Shown: in pieces, positions 52,809 to 62,148 of the stretch
How the letters are laid out: every line of letters starts with the position of its first letter
Position numbering within the stretch: position 1 is the stretch's first letter
Assembly: GCA_964631125.1 (NCBI GenBank)
Contig: CAZVYN010000012.1
Location: 1-64,000 of the forward strand
Origin: CAZVYN01 sp964631125
Lineage (GTDB): Bacteria; Eisenbacteria; RBG-16-71-46; CAIMUX01
DNA length: 64,000 nucleotides
Direction of reading: 5' to 3'
Made by a program: the position numbers and the translations under genes
The notes under the pieces: generated by a model
What the model was told of the DNA's origin: nothing
Databases searched by the model: none
The model's input: only the letters and a program-made list of their open reading frames with translations

Positions 52809-55022
52809 ATGACCCCATCACTTCGCCGCATCCTGTTCGCCGCGCCGGCCTTCCTTCTGGCGCTCGGGTCTGCCGCCTGCCTACTCATCCCCGAAGAGAC
52901 CGAGCAGGGGGAGCGAGTTGCGAATCGTCGGCCGGAGGTCCGGATCACCGCCGGTGGTTCCTCAGCCGACTCCGCCGGTATCGACTACAAAGTTCGGTTC
53001 AACTGGCACGGCACGGACGATGACGGGGTGGTGGCGCTCTATCAATTCGCTATCGACGACACGGTGAGCGAGGGCGCCTGGACCGATACGACGAGTTTCT
53101 CTTCCACCTTCCCGCTTTCGGCGACGGTCGTCGATCCCGAGGACCCGACGCGGTTCATGAACTGGCACGCGTTCTACATTCGGGCGGTCGACAACGAATT
53201 CGCCCGTTCGGCCGTCGATACGCGCTACTTCAACGCACGGACGATCGCCCCCAGCACACGTTTCACCACGCCGACCAACCTGACCGAGTATCCGGAGTTG
53301 CTCAAGACCGTCCTTTTCGAGTGGGTCGGAGAGGACCTGGATAGCTCGCAGCCGGACCAGGCGCCGGTCTGGTTCGAATACAAGCTGGTGGAGATCGGAC
53401 AGATCACCGACACCGAGGATGTGATTCGCGACTCGCTCTACAACGCGAACAACATCCTGCTCGATACACTCACGGTAGGCTCGAAGCGAGGATGGGTCCG
53501 GGTTCCCGCCAGTGAACGATCGCTCACCCTGCGGGACCTCCCGGGCGAGTCTTCCTTGGCCTTCGCCGTCCGCGCGATCGACGAGGCCGGTGCGGTCGAG
53601 CCGGTGCTGATCAAGGGAGTCAACTTCATCGCGTTCGTCGTCCAGCCACAGCCGGGCCAACCCTCCGTGACGATTCGCGAGGCCAGCGTCGGCTCGTACC
53701 TCTTCGTTTCGAACGACGACGTCTGGGAGATCGACGTGTCGACCGACCGGCCATTGCTCTTCTCATGGATCGGCGACGCGTCCTCCTATGGCTCCCAACC
53801 TGGGAATGTGAACTACGCGCTGGACATCGTCGACGTCGAGAACGAGGAGATTCGTGATCCGCGCGGCATCGGGGGCTGGATTGGCTGGGGACGCTGGGAC
53901 CGGGTCCTCCGCCCGTTCATCTTCCCGAGCGACGATGGCCCGGGTCGGCATGTCCTCTGGGTGAAGATGCGCGACATCACCGACTCCAAGGAATCGGAAC
54001 GGATCTGTCGGATCGAGATCACGGTCATCGCGTTCACCCAACACAAACTGGCGCTCATCTGCGACGACGCGCGGTTCCAGGGACGGCCGCTCGACGAGGA
54101 ACACGATTCCTGGCTGGATCGAAACGTGTTCCGTCGGCTCTTCGACTATGGCCGGGTGGATCGTCACGACTTCTTCGGCACCGGCCAGAAAGACGAGCGG
54201 CGTGGCAGAGTCGTGCGAGCGCTCGATCTCGATCAGGTAGCCCAGTATCAGAACATCGTCTGGAGTCAGAACCTGAGTACAGGTACGCCGCTGACTCCCG
54301 CGTGGGAGATCGAGCGCCTCCAGCACCGTCTCAGCGCACATGTCGGGGCGGGCGGAAACGTCTTCGTCTTGGGCTCGTCTTTCCTGGGGACCATGCTGGG
54401 GACCGTGTCGACCGGCAACCTCAGTTATCCGAAGTTTCCCGAAGATTGGGACGGGGCGGCCAATGAACTCGAGGAAGTGGGTTTCGATTTCGACTCCTTC
54501 ATCTGGAAGTTCATGCACATCCGCAATCCGATCGTGTCAGTGCCGGGTCGAGGGACGCCGGAGCAGAAGGAGGCGTCCGGGATGGTTGCCGCTCGCTCGC
54601 TGAACCCTTCTTACCCGGACATCGAACTCGACCGGAGCGACTACAATCCGGAAGAACTCATCGATTGCGAGGCGGGCAACCCCGCCAGCTGCATCTACCA
54701 GGGTGGTCTGGGACGCTGGGAAGCGACCGAGGCGAATGCCCGCTCCGTCATCCAAGAGGCTGGGTTGGATTCGATCTACGCGGTCGCCACGTTCAACAAG
54801 CTCTACGACCCGGATAGTCCGGACGGTATCCCGATCACGGCGACCGTGGACAACGCGATCATCGCGCAGCGGTACGAGTCGACCCGGGCCGACACCTTGG
54901 CCGGCACGGCTCAGGGACGTGTCTTCTGGTGGGGCTTCCAGCCGTTCCTCTTTCAAGAACAGTCAGTTCAGGACGCCGGCGCCGCCACCATCAATTGGCT
55001 GGTGACCGGCCGCGATCACTAG
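52809..55022 (+). CDS. Lipoprotein with Ig-like repeats and amidotransferase-like C-terminal domain
   Basis: 737 residues from the ATG at 52809 (AAGGAGG upstream; an ATG at 52785 is less likely). The signal peptide ends LGSAAC, a lipidation-type cysteine near residue 24. N-terminal Ig-like units resemble the preceding gene (NWHGTDDDGVVALYQFAIDD, FYIRAVDNEFARSAVDTR). From about residue 410 the pattern KLALICDDARFQGRP, DYGRVDRHDFFG, QNIVWSQNL and LSAHVGAGGNVFVLGSSFLG resembles class I glutamine amidotransferase-like folds of extracytoplasmic proteins; catalytic residues are not evident. Function unknown. It probably pairs with the preceding lipoprotein. Confidence 0.7.
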   Translation: MTPSLRRILFAAPAFLLALGSAACLLIPEETEQGERVANRRPEVRITAGGSSADSAGIDYKVRFNWHGTDDDGVVALYQFAIDDTVSEGAWTDTTSFSSTFPLSATVVDPEDPTRFMNWHAFYIRAVDNEFARSAVDTRYFNARTIAPSTRFTTPTNLTEYPELLKTVLFEWVGEDLDSSQPDQAPVWFEYKLVEIGQITDTEDVIRDSLYNANNILLDTLTVGSKRGWVRVPASERSLTLRDLPGESSLAFAVRAIDEAGAVEPVLIKGVNFIAFVVQPQPGQPSVTIREASVGSYLFVSNDDVWEIDVSTDRPLLFSWIGDASSYGSQPGNVNYALDIVDVENEEIRDPRGIGGWIGWGRWDRVLRPFIFPSDDGPGRHVLWVKMRDITDSKESERICRIEITVIAFTQHKLALICDDARFQGRPLDEEHDSWLDRNVFRRLFDYGRVDRHDFFGTGQKDERRGRVVRALDLDQVAQYQNIVWSQNLSTGTPLTPAWEIERLQHRLSAHVGAGGNVFVLGSSFLGTMLGTVSTGNLSYPKFPEDWDGAANELEEVGFDFDSFIWKFMHIRNPIVSVPGRGTPEQKEASGMVAARSLNPSYPDIELDRSDYNPEELIDCEAGNPASCIYQGGLGRWEATEANARSVIQEAGLDSIYAVATFNKLYDPDSPDGIPITATVDNAIIAQRYESTRADTLAGTAQGRVFWWGFQPFLFQEQSVQDAGAATINWLVTGRDH

Positions 55023-55064
55023 GCGCCGATCCGATCCGCCTCGCAGGGAAGGGAGACTTCGATC

Positions 55065-56912
55065 GTGACAGGTTCGACGGGCCTCGCGCTGCGCGCCTGG
55101 TTTCGCTCCGCTGCTGTAGTGGCCTTTGTCTTCTGGGGCGGGGTGTGCGCGGTTGGTCCGGAGGTCTGCGCGTCAGCCGCGCAGTTCGACTCCCCGCCGA
55201 CGCTGTCGTCGCGCCGAGTGCTCCTGTCTTGGGCGCCGGATCCAGATGATCCTGTTTACACAGGAAACACGGTCGTGCAGCAGCTCGGGCAGTTCGCCGG
55301 CATCCACGCTCCGGGTCGCGAGGTCACCGCGATCGTCATACGGGGCTCAGGCGACTTTGCGTGGTCGTACGCCTTAGGCGATGCAGTCGTCAGCGGCTGG
55401 ACGACGGTCGATGGCGTGGTTCGCGAGACGCTGGATCTGCCGCCAGGCGCGGATGTGCGGGCTCTGAGCGCGCACGGCTCGGACCGATATGTCCTGGCCG
55501 CGCTCGCGTCGGGATCTCTCGTGTTCTGGGATCGCGAAACGACCGGCCGCACCCCGCGGACGATCGCAGCGACAGAGACTCCGCTGCGGGATGTCAGGTT
55601 TGCCCGCGGGTTGCTGGACGAGGAGGATGTGAGCTTCTACGTCCTCGGGACGGACGACACGTTGCGGATCTATCCGTCTCCCGACGAGTCGCCGATCGCT
55701 CTGGTGACGCCGGACGGCGTCCCGACCTCGATCGACGTGCTCCAGTCTCCTCAGGGGACGCTCCTCGCCGTGGGTAGTTCGAGTGGGCGGGTCCGACTGT
55801 GGAACTTGACCGTGGATCCGCAGGTCCCGCGGTTCTCTCTCGAGGGCCATGCGGCCGCGGTCCTGGACGTCGTCTTTTCTCCCGACTTCCGCCGTGTAGC
55901 GTCGGTCGACGAGACGGGTGAGCTCCGGATCTGGGACGTCACCCGGGGGACCTCGCTCGCCGTCGCCTCGGCGGGGACGACCGCATCGAGGGTCGGCTTC
56001 TCCGCGCCCGACGGCGCGATTCTCTTCGTTTCACACACGGACGGTCGACTCGAGCTGCGCGACGGATTGAACGCAACGTCCTACCGTGTGGTGCAAGTGG
56101 CCGACGAAACCGTCTCGTTCGCTCTGGCGTCGGACGGTCGTCGAATCGCCGTGGGCGACTCCGACGGCGTCGTGACGGTCACCCGGGCCGGACGTTGCAT
56201 CGCCAGCGCGCTGGATCCGGTCTGTTTCGGCGGTTACAAGATCTTCCGCAGCCCGACTCCGAGCGAGTCCGACGTGGTGCTCCTCAGGTCCTACAACTTC
56301 GGCGATTCCACCTGGGCATTCGCGGGAGACGAGCGACAGTTCAGCGATTCCGATTCGATCATTCCGCGGCGCAACCCGTTCGACCCACTGAACGATGACT
56401 TTCCGCAAGCGCCAGCGGTCCTGGCGGGACCGCACAACGGAGTGCCATACTTCTACAGTCTCGTCCGCTTCAACTATCGCTTCTACAATGGCGCCGTGTT
56501 CGAGGTGTATCAGAACACGATCCAGGATGGCTTCTACCGCGACTCCGGCGCCTCCGCGCCGACGCCGCTCTCGGCGGTTCCACCCAGTCGGTCCGAGCTG
56601 CCGGTCTTGGGTGAAGTGTACGCGGTCCCCAACCCTTATGAACTCGGGCGCGTTCCATGGGATCGCGGCGCGGACCGCAGGATCGAGTTGCGCAATCTGC
56701 CGGGCCGCGCGCGAATCTCCATCTATACGGTCAACGGCGATCTCGTCCGCGTGCTCGAGCACGGCGTTGATCGCTACGGCGAGGAGCGCGGAGTCGCGAG
56801 CTGGGATCTGAAGAACAGTTCCGGCCGCCTCGTCGTGTCTGGTGTCTACCTCTACAGGGTCGAAGCGCCTTCCGGCGAAGTGATCCAGGGCTACCTCGCG
56901 CTCGTCCTCTAG
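55065..56912 (+). CDS. Secreted WD40-like propeller protein with C-terminal sorting domain
   Basis: 615 residues from GTG 55065 with AAGGGAG upstream. Signal peptide (to about 40). The middle (about 85-390) has WD40-type repeats, for example GSSSGRVRLWNLT, LDVVFSPDFRRVASVDETGELRIWDVT, and similar turns, forming a beta-propeller for protein binding. The C terminus (about 520-615) is T9SS sorting-like: VYAVPNPYELGR, ARISIYTVNGDLVRVLEHG, SWDLKNSSGRLVVSGVYLYRV. It follows the lipoprotein genes after 42 bases and precedes the PMT-TPR gene. Confidence 0.75.
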   Translation: MTGSTGLALRAWFRSAAVVAFVFWGGVCAVGPEVCASAAQFDSPPTLSSRRVLLSWAPDPDDPVYTGNTVVQQLGQFAGIHAPGREVTAIVIRGSGDFAWSYALGDAVVSGWTTVDGVVRETLDLPPGADVRALSAHGSDRYVLAALASGSLVFWDRETTGRTPRTIAATETPLRDVRFARGLLDEEDVSFYVLGTDDTLRIYPSPDESPIALVTPDGVPTSIDVLQSPQGTLLAVGSSSGRVRLWNLTVDPQVPRFSLEGHAAAVLDVVFSPDFRRVASVDETGELRIWDVTRGTSLAVASAGTTASRVGFSAPDGAILFVSHTDGRLELRDGLNATSYRVVQVADETVSFALASDGRRIAVGDSDGVVTVTRAGRCIASALDPVCFGGYKIFRSPTPSESDVVLLRSYNFGDSTWAFAGDERQFSDSDSIIPRRNPFDPLNDDFPQAPAVLAGPHNGVPYFYSLVRFNYRFYNGAVFEVYQNTIQDGFYRDSGASAPTPLSAVPPSRSELPVLGEVYAVPNPYELGRVPWDRGADRRIELRNLPGRARISIYTVNGDLVRVLEHGVDRYGEERGVASWDLKNSSGRLVVSGVYLYRVEAPSGEVIQGYLALVL

Positions 56913-56937
56913 TCGAGCGGGGTTCCGGAAGGTCTCG

Positions 56938-59205
56938 ATGGTCTCGGCCACGCGACCCGGTGCGTTGCGCTCCGTGCCGGGCTCGCGCGCCGCGCCACGT
57001 CCCGGCTGGTTCGCTCCCGCGCTCTGGGCGATCTTGCTGGGCTCGCTCGGCGTGCGGCTCGCCTACCTCGGGGTCTACGCGCGCGAGATGCCGCTCTACC
57101 GGACGCCGCTCGTCGACGCGCGGATCTACGCCGATTGGGCCTCGGCCATCGCTGGTGGCGACGTCTGGAGCGCGGCCGAGGGCGTCTTCTACCGAGCCCC
57201 GCTCTATCCGTATCTCCTCGCGGCGGTCCTGTCGTCCACCGGTCAATTCCAGCCTTGGATCTCGTTGCTCCAGATCGGGCTCGGACTCTTCGTCATCTGG
57301 GGAACTGCCCGGCTGGCGGAGATAGCCGCGGGGCCGGTCGCCGCCGTCGCCACCGCGATCTTGCTCGGCTTCTACGGTCCGATGATCGCGACCGAGAGCA
57401 AGTTGCTCGCGACGAGCCTCGGCCTCGCGCTCCTCACGGCGCTGCTGCTGACCGTCGTGCGATCCAGCTCGGGCCGTTCGGGAACGACCGGGTGGCGATT
57501 GGCCGCGGGTCTGGTTCTCGGCCTGGCGGTCCTCGTTCGGCCACAGTGGTTGGCGCTGGGCGCACTGCTTCCGCTGGCCACGGCGTCGCCGGGAGCTTGG
57601 CGTCGGCCGGGCGCGCTCGGGTCGCTTCTCGGTTGGTGGCCCTACGCGCTCGGCGCCGCGCTGGTCATCGCACCGGTCGCTCTCCGCAATCGAGTGATCG
57701 GCGACGATTGGGTGCTCGTCTCCGCCAACGGCGGGATGACGTTCTTCCAGGGGAACAACGAAGAGAACGAGAGCGGCCTGTTGACTGTGATCAAGAAGTT
57801 CGAGGTCGACGGGAGCGCGACCGAACAGCGCGCGCTGGAGACTCGCGCGGCCGAAGAGGCTCTCGGCCGGACGTTACGACCCTCGGAGGTGAGTTCGTTC
57901 TGGACTCGACAGGCGCTGATCTACATCTCCTCCGATCCGATCGACTGGCTGCGATTGGAAGGGCAGAAGCTCTTCCGCTACGTGACAGGGTACGAGTACG
58001 CGGACAACTACTCGTACTACATCGAAGAGGCTCGTGTCTGGCCGCTGCGCTTGGCTGCGGTCACGGTCGGAATGATCCTGGCGTTGGCCGTCGGGTCCTG
58101 CCTCTTGGGCGTCCTTCGGGCGGGAAAGCGCGATCCGACGGAATCGACCCAGAGTCGCGACGCCTTTCGCATCGCGCTTCTCACGGCGGCCTTCGGGCTC
58201 GCCGGCTGCCTCGCCTTCTATGTCAGCTCGCGCTACCGAATGGAGTCGGCTCCCGCGCTGGCGGTGCTCGCGGGAGTAGGGATCGCGCATTGGATCGAGG
58301 AGAGCCGGCGGCGCGTCCGCGACGGGTCCGAGTCGGCGCCAGGCCGTTGGACGGCGAGTCGCGCGCTGATCGCATCCGGCGCGACCGCCGTGTTCGTCTT
58401 CGCGATCTCCTGTTGGCCCCCCGGCGCTCCCGCGCGTTCGCAAGAGTCGATCACCTGGCTACAACTGGGACATGCCTTCGAATCGCAGAAGCGCACGATC
58501 GAAGCGGAGGCCGCGTATCGTCGATCGGTGCGCGTCCTCCCGCAGAACGTCTTCGCGTGGAACACGCTCGCACTCTCGCGCGCGCGGAGCGGATCGGCGG
58601 CCGAGGGACTCGCGGTGCTCGACAGCCTGGTCCCCGAATTCCAAGGACATCCGTTGGCTCTCTATTCGCGCGGCTATCTCCTCAGTCGACTCGACCGAGA
58701 AGAGGAGGCGATCTCCGTCTGGAGGGAGGCGCTCCAGGCGAATCCTCTGATGCGAGAGGCGCACGTCGAGTTGGCGCTTGCCTACGAGCGGAGACGCGAC
58801 TGGGATCGAGCACTCGATCATCTGACCGAGGCGCGCAGACTCGGCGATCGCTCGTCCGACCTGCTCGCGCACCTCGGCTTCGTGCAGTTGCGACGGCATG
58901 CGTTTCGTGAGGCGCGCGATGCCTATCGACTGCGCATCGCCGAAGGCGAGCGAGAGCCAGGCGCACGGCTCGATCTCGCGATCGCCTCGTTCTACGACGG
59001 ACGACCCGCCGAGGCGGAGTCACTCCTGGCGACGTTGCCGGAAGGGACCGACCCGCCATTGGTCGCGTACTACCGCGGGCTGGCGGCGCTCTCGGTCGGC
59101 GACGACGTCGCGGCGGGGGAACAGTTGGAGCGCGCGTTCGCGCTCGACCCCGCGCTTCGCGAAGACTACGAGCTGTGGCGCTCGGAGAACGTCGTCCCCC
59201 GCTGA
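56938..59205 (+). CDS. Multi-pass PMT/ArnT-like membrane protein with C-terminal TPR domain
   Basis: 755 residues. About ten membrane helices occupy the first ~480 residues; VDARIYADWASA near residue 60 and FYRAPLYPYLLA near 85 resemble the active-site loop of dolichyl-phosphate-mannose/ArnT-type (GT-C) glycosyltransferases. The last ~250 residues are TPR repeats (HAFESQKRTIEAEAAYRRSV, LSRLDREEEAISVWREAL, ALAYERRRDWDRALDHLTEA). Such enzymes may glycosylate secreted proteins or lipids, and the TPR part could recruit them. It ends the surface locus. Substrate unknown. Confidence 0.75.
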   Translation: MVSATRPGALRSVPGSRAAPRPGWFAPALWAILLGSLGVRLAYLGVYAREMPLYRTPLVDARIYADWASAIAGGDVWSAAEGVFYRAPLYPYLLAAVLSSTGQFQPWISLLQIGLGLFVIWGTARLAEIAAGPVAAVATAILLGFYGPMIATESKLLATSLGLALLTALLLTVVRSSSGRSGTTGWRLAAGLVLGLAVLVRPQWLALGALLPLATASPGAWRRPGALGSLLGWWPYALGAALVIAPVALRNRVIGDDWVLVSANGGMTFFQGNNEENESGLLTVIKKFEVDGSATEQRALETRAAEEALGRTLRPSEVSSFWTRQALIYISSDPIDWLRLEGQKLFRYVTGYEYADNYSYYIEEARVWPLRLAAVTVGMILALAVGSCLLGVLRAGKRDPTESTQSRDAFRIALLTAAFGLAGCLAFYVSSRYRMESAPALAVLAGVGIAHWIEESRRRVRDGSESAPGRWTASRALIASGATAVFVFAISCWPPGAPARSQESITWLQLGHAFESQKRTIEAEAAYRRSVRVLPQNVFAWNTLALSRARSGSAAEGLAVLDSLVPEFQGHPLALYSRGYLLSRLDREEEAISVWREALQANPLMREAHVELALAYERRRDWDRALDHLTEARRLGDRSSDLLAHLGFVQLRRHAFREARDAYRLRIAEGEREPGARLDLAIASFYDGRPAEAESLLATLPEGTDPPLVAYYRGLAALSVGDDVAAGEQLERAFALDPALREDYELWRSENVVPR

Positions 59206-59217
59206 GCCGACCGCGGG

Positions 59218-59245
59218 TTGCGATCGCGTAGCGCGTCGGTATACT
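59218..59245 (+). promoter_or_regulatory. Sigma-70 promoter of ppdK
   Basis: TTGCGA (59218-59223), 16-base spacer, TATACT (59240-59245), about 60 bases before the ATG. Confidence 0.6.
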
Positions 59246-59305
59246 CCGGCGGATCAACCGACCCCATCGCCCCGACCGAACTGGATCTCTCGAAAGGCAG
59301 GCAGG

Positions 59306-62113
59306 ATGCCGAGTCCGTACGTCTATTTCTTCGGCCAAGGGAAGGCTGAAGGCTCCGGCCAGATGAAGGATCTCCTCGGCGGCAAGGGCGCCGGCCTGGC
59401 CGAGATGTCGAACGCCGGCATTCCTGTACCCCCTGGATTCACCATTACCACCGAGGCCTGCAACCTCTACTACGAGCACGGCGGCAGGCTGCCCGAGATG
59501 ATCGTGACCCAGCAGGCGGAGGCGTTGGCCAGATTGGAGACCGTCCAGGGGAAACGACTCGGCGATCCGGACGATCCGCTGCTCGTTTCGGTCCGCTCCG
59601 GCGCGAAGTTCTCGATGCCGGGCATGATGGACACGATCCTCAACCTGGGTCTCAACGATCGCTCGGTCCGCGGACTGGCCGCCAAGACCGGCAACGCGCG
59701 TTTCGCGTGGGATTCGTATCGCCGCTTCCTCCAGATGTTCGGCGCCGTCGTGTTGGAGATCGAGAAGGAAGTCTTCGAGCGCGAGATCAAGGCCCTGAAG
59801 AGTCGTCGAGGAGTGACGGCCGATGTCGAACTGACCGCGGCCGACATGGAAGAGTTGAGCGGCACGTTCACGGCTCGTATCGCGGCGCTGACCGGGAGTC
59901 CTTTCCCGCAGGAGCCGGCTCTCCAGTTGGCGCTGGCGCGAGACGCCGTCTTCCGCTCTTGGCACAACGACCGCGCGGTCTTCTACCGCAAGCAGCACGG
60001 CATCTCCGAAACGCTCGGCACCGCGGTCAACGTGCAGGCCATGGTTTTCGGCAACAAGGGAGCGACGTCCGGCACGGGGGTCGGGTTCACGCGCAACCCC
60101 GCGACGGGAGCGAAGGAGTTCTATGGCGAATTCCTCCTCGATGCGCAGGGAGAGGATGTCGTCGCGGGCACCCGCACTCCTCGTCCGATCGCCGAGCTCG
60201 AGCAGGTGATGCCCGAGGTCTACGCACAGCTCCGAGAGATCACGACGCGGCTCGAGCGTCACTATCGCGATGTGCAGGACTTCGAGTTCACGATCGAGGA
60301 GAACCATCTCTACATGTTGCAGACCAGGACCGGAAAGCGGACCGCGCAGGCCGCCATCCGGATCGCGGTCGAGATGGTGGCGGAAGGCCTGGTCCCGCGA
60401 GACGAGGCGCTCCTTCGCGTCGAGCCGAGTCAGCTCGATCAGTTGCTGCACCCGCGTCTCGATCCTTCGATCCACGCCCGGCCCATCGCCAAGGGACTGG
60501 CGGCGTCCCCGGGCGCGGTCTCGGGGCGAATCGTCTTCGAGCCGGCCGAGGCGGTCGATGCGGCGGCCAATGGCGAGCACGTGATCCTCGTTCGCAACGA
60601 GACCAATCCCGACGACATCCGAGGGATGGCCGCGGCGCGCGGAATCCTGACGGCGACCGGCGGAATGACCTCGCACGCCGCCGTGGTCGCACGCGGCATG
60701 GGCAAGTGCTGTATCGCGGGCTGCGGCGCCATCCGGATCGACGAAGACGCGCAGGTGATGCACATCGGCTCCGACGCCTACCCCAAGGGGGAGATCCTCA
60801 CCCTGGACGGCTCGACCGGCGAGGTCTTCGCCGGCCGCCTTCCGACCCTCGAGCCCGAGATCTCAGGTGAGTTCGACACCTTCATGGGGTGGGCCGACGA
60901 AGTGCGCAAGCTCCGGGTGCGCGCCAACGCCGATGTCCCCGCCGACGCGGAGCAGGCTCGGCGCTTCGGCGCGCAAGGAATCGGCCTCTGTCGGACCGAG
61001 CACATGTTCTTCGCCGACGATCGGATCGACCGGGTGCGTGAGATGATCTTGAACGCCCCGGTGGTGCGACGCCTGAAGCTGCGGTTGGCGGAGTTGGAGC
61101 AAGAGCTGGCCACCGCGGGCGGCGAGCGCAAGACGAAGCTCGAGACCGACCGCGCTTCCATCGCGAGAGAATTGACGGAGCCGAAGCGGGTCTTCGACGA
61201 TGCGCTCGCGGCCATCGGCGTCCTACAGCGAGAGGACTTCAGAGGCATCTTCCGCGTGATGGATGGGTTGCCCGTCACGATCCGGACCCTCGATCCTCCC
61301 TTGCACGAGTTCCTTCCAAAGCGCGAAGAGCTCATGGTCGAGATTGCGCTGTTGCGCGAGCGCGGCGCCGACGCGGCGACGCTGGCGCCGCGAGAACTGC
61401 TCCTCCAGCGGGTCGAGGAACTCCACGAGTTCAATCCGATGCTCGGTCACCGCGGCTGCCGCTTGGGGATCACGTTCCCGGAGATCACGACGATGCAAGC
61501 GCGCGCGATCTTGGAAGCCGCCTCCTCGTTGGAGGCTGAAGGCATCAAGGTGCAGCCCGAGATCATGATCCCGCTGGTCGGGGATGTGCATGAGTTCCGG
61601 CACCAGCGCGCGCTCGTCGACAAGGCCGCGGCGGAAGTGGCGCGCGCGACCGGTCGAGAGACGGCGTATCTCGTCGGAACGATGATCGAGGTGCCGCGCG
61701 CCGCCCTGACGGCCGACGAGATCGCGAGTGAGGCGCAGTTCTTCTCGTTCGGCACGAACGATCTGACGCAGATGACCTACGGCTATTCACGCGACGACGC
61801 CGGCAAGTTCCTCCCGGAGTACTTGGATACCGGGATCCTCGAGCAAGACCCGTTCATCTCCCTCGACGCGAAGGGCGTGGGTCAACTGGTGGTCATGGCG
61901 GTCGAGCGGGGTCGCGCGGTGAGGTCGGACCTGAAAGTCGGGATCTGCGGAGAACACGGCGGCGACCCGAAGTCGATCGAGTTCTGTTTCCGACACGGGC
62001 TCGACTACGTGAGCTGCTCGCCGTTCCGAGTGCCGATCGCGCGATTGGCCGCGGCGCAGGCGACGTTGCGCGCGCGCAGCGCGCGCGGCGCGGAGACGAC
62101 AACCTCCGCCTGA
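59306..62113 (+). CDS. ppdK: Pyruvate, phosphate dikinase
   Basis: 935 residues. It converts pyruvate, ATP and phosphate to PEP, AMP and diphosphate (or reverse). N-terminal nucleotide-grasp: YVYFFGQGKAEGSGQMKDLLGGKGAGLAEM. Phosphohistidine in GGMTSHAAVVARGMGK (H near 456). PEP/pyruvate domain: LCRTEHMF, HRGCRLGITFPEI and the catalytic cysteine in GICGEHGGDPKSIEF. The protein is about 60 residues longer than the 874-residue clostridial enzyme, partly through a helical insertion near residue 590-630 (LAELEQELATAGGERKTKLE). The ATG at 59306 begins MPSPYVYFFGQG. Confidence 0.95.
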   Translation: MPSPYVYFFGQGKAEGSGQMKDLLGGKGAGLAEMSNAGIPVPPGFTITTEACNLYYEHGGRLPEMIVTQQAEALARLETVQGKRLGDPDDPLLVSVRSGAKFSMPGMMDTILNLGLNDRSVRGLAAKTGNARFAWDSYRRFLQMFGAVVLEIEKEVFEREIKALKSRRGVTADVELTAADMEELSGTFTARIAALTGSPFPQEPALQLALARDAVFRSWHNDRAVFYRKQHGISETLGTAVNVQAMVFGNKGATSGTGVGFTRNPATGAKEFYGEFLLDAQGEDVVAGTRTPRPIAELEQVMPEVYAQLREITTRLERHYRDVQDFEFTIEENHLYMLQTRTGKRTAQAAIRIAVEMVAEGLVPRDEALLRVEPSQLDQLLHPRLDPSIHARPIAKGLAASPGAVSGRIVFEPAEAVDAAANGEHVILVRNETNPDDIRGMAAARGILTATGGMTSHAAVVARGMGKCCIAGCGAIRIDEDAQVMHIGSDAYPKGEILTLDGSTGEVFAGRLPTLEPEISGEFDTFMGWADEVRKLRVRANADVPADAEQARRFGAQGIGLCRTEHMFFADDRIDRVREMILNAPVVRRLKLRLAELEQELATAGGERKTKLETDRASIARELTEPKRVFDDALAAIGVLQREDFRGIFRVMDGLPVTIRTLDPPLHEFLPKREELMVEIALLRERGADAATLAPRELLLQRVEELHEFNPMLGHRGCRLGITFPEITTMQARAILEAASSLEAEGIKVQPEIMIPLVGDVHEFRHQRALVDKAAAEVARATGRETAYLVGTMIEVPRAALTADEIASEAQFFSFGTNDLTQMTYGYSRDDAGKFLPEYLDTGILEQDPFISLDAKGVGQLVVMAVERGRAVRSDLKVGICGEHGGDPKSIEFCFRHGLDYVSCSPFRVPIARLAAAQATLRARSARGAETTTSA

Positions 62114-62148
62114 GGACGCGCGAGCCTCCAGCGGAACCGGAGGCGGGC

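Noticed and set aside
58682..60763. 693-codon minus-strand frame across ppdK
   Set aside because: Antisense to highly conserved PPDK motifs; no ribosome binding site or recognisable domain.
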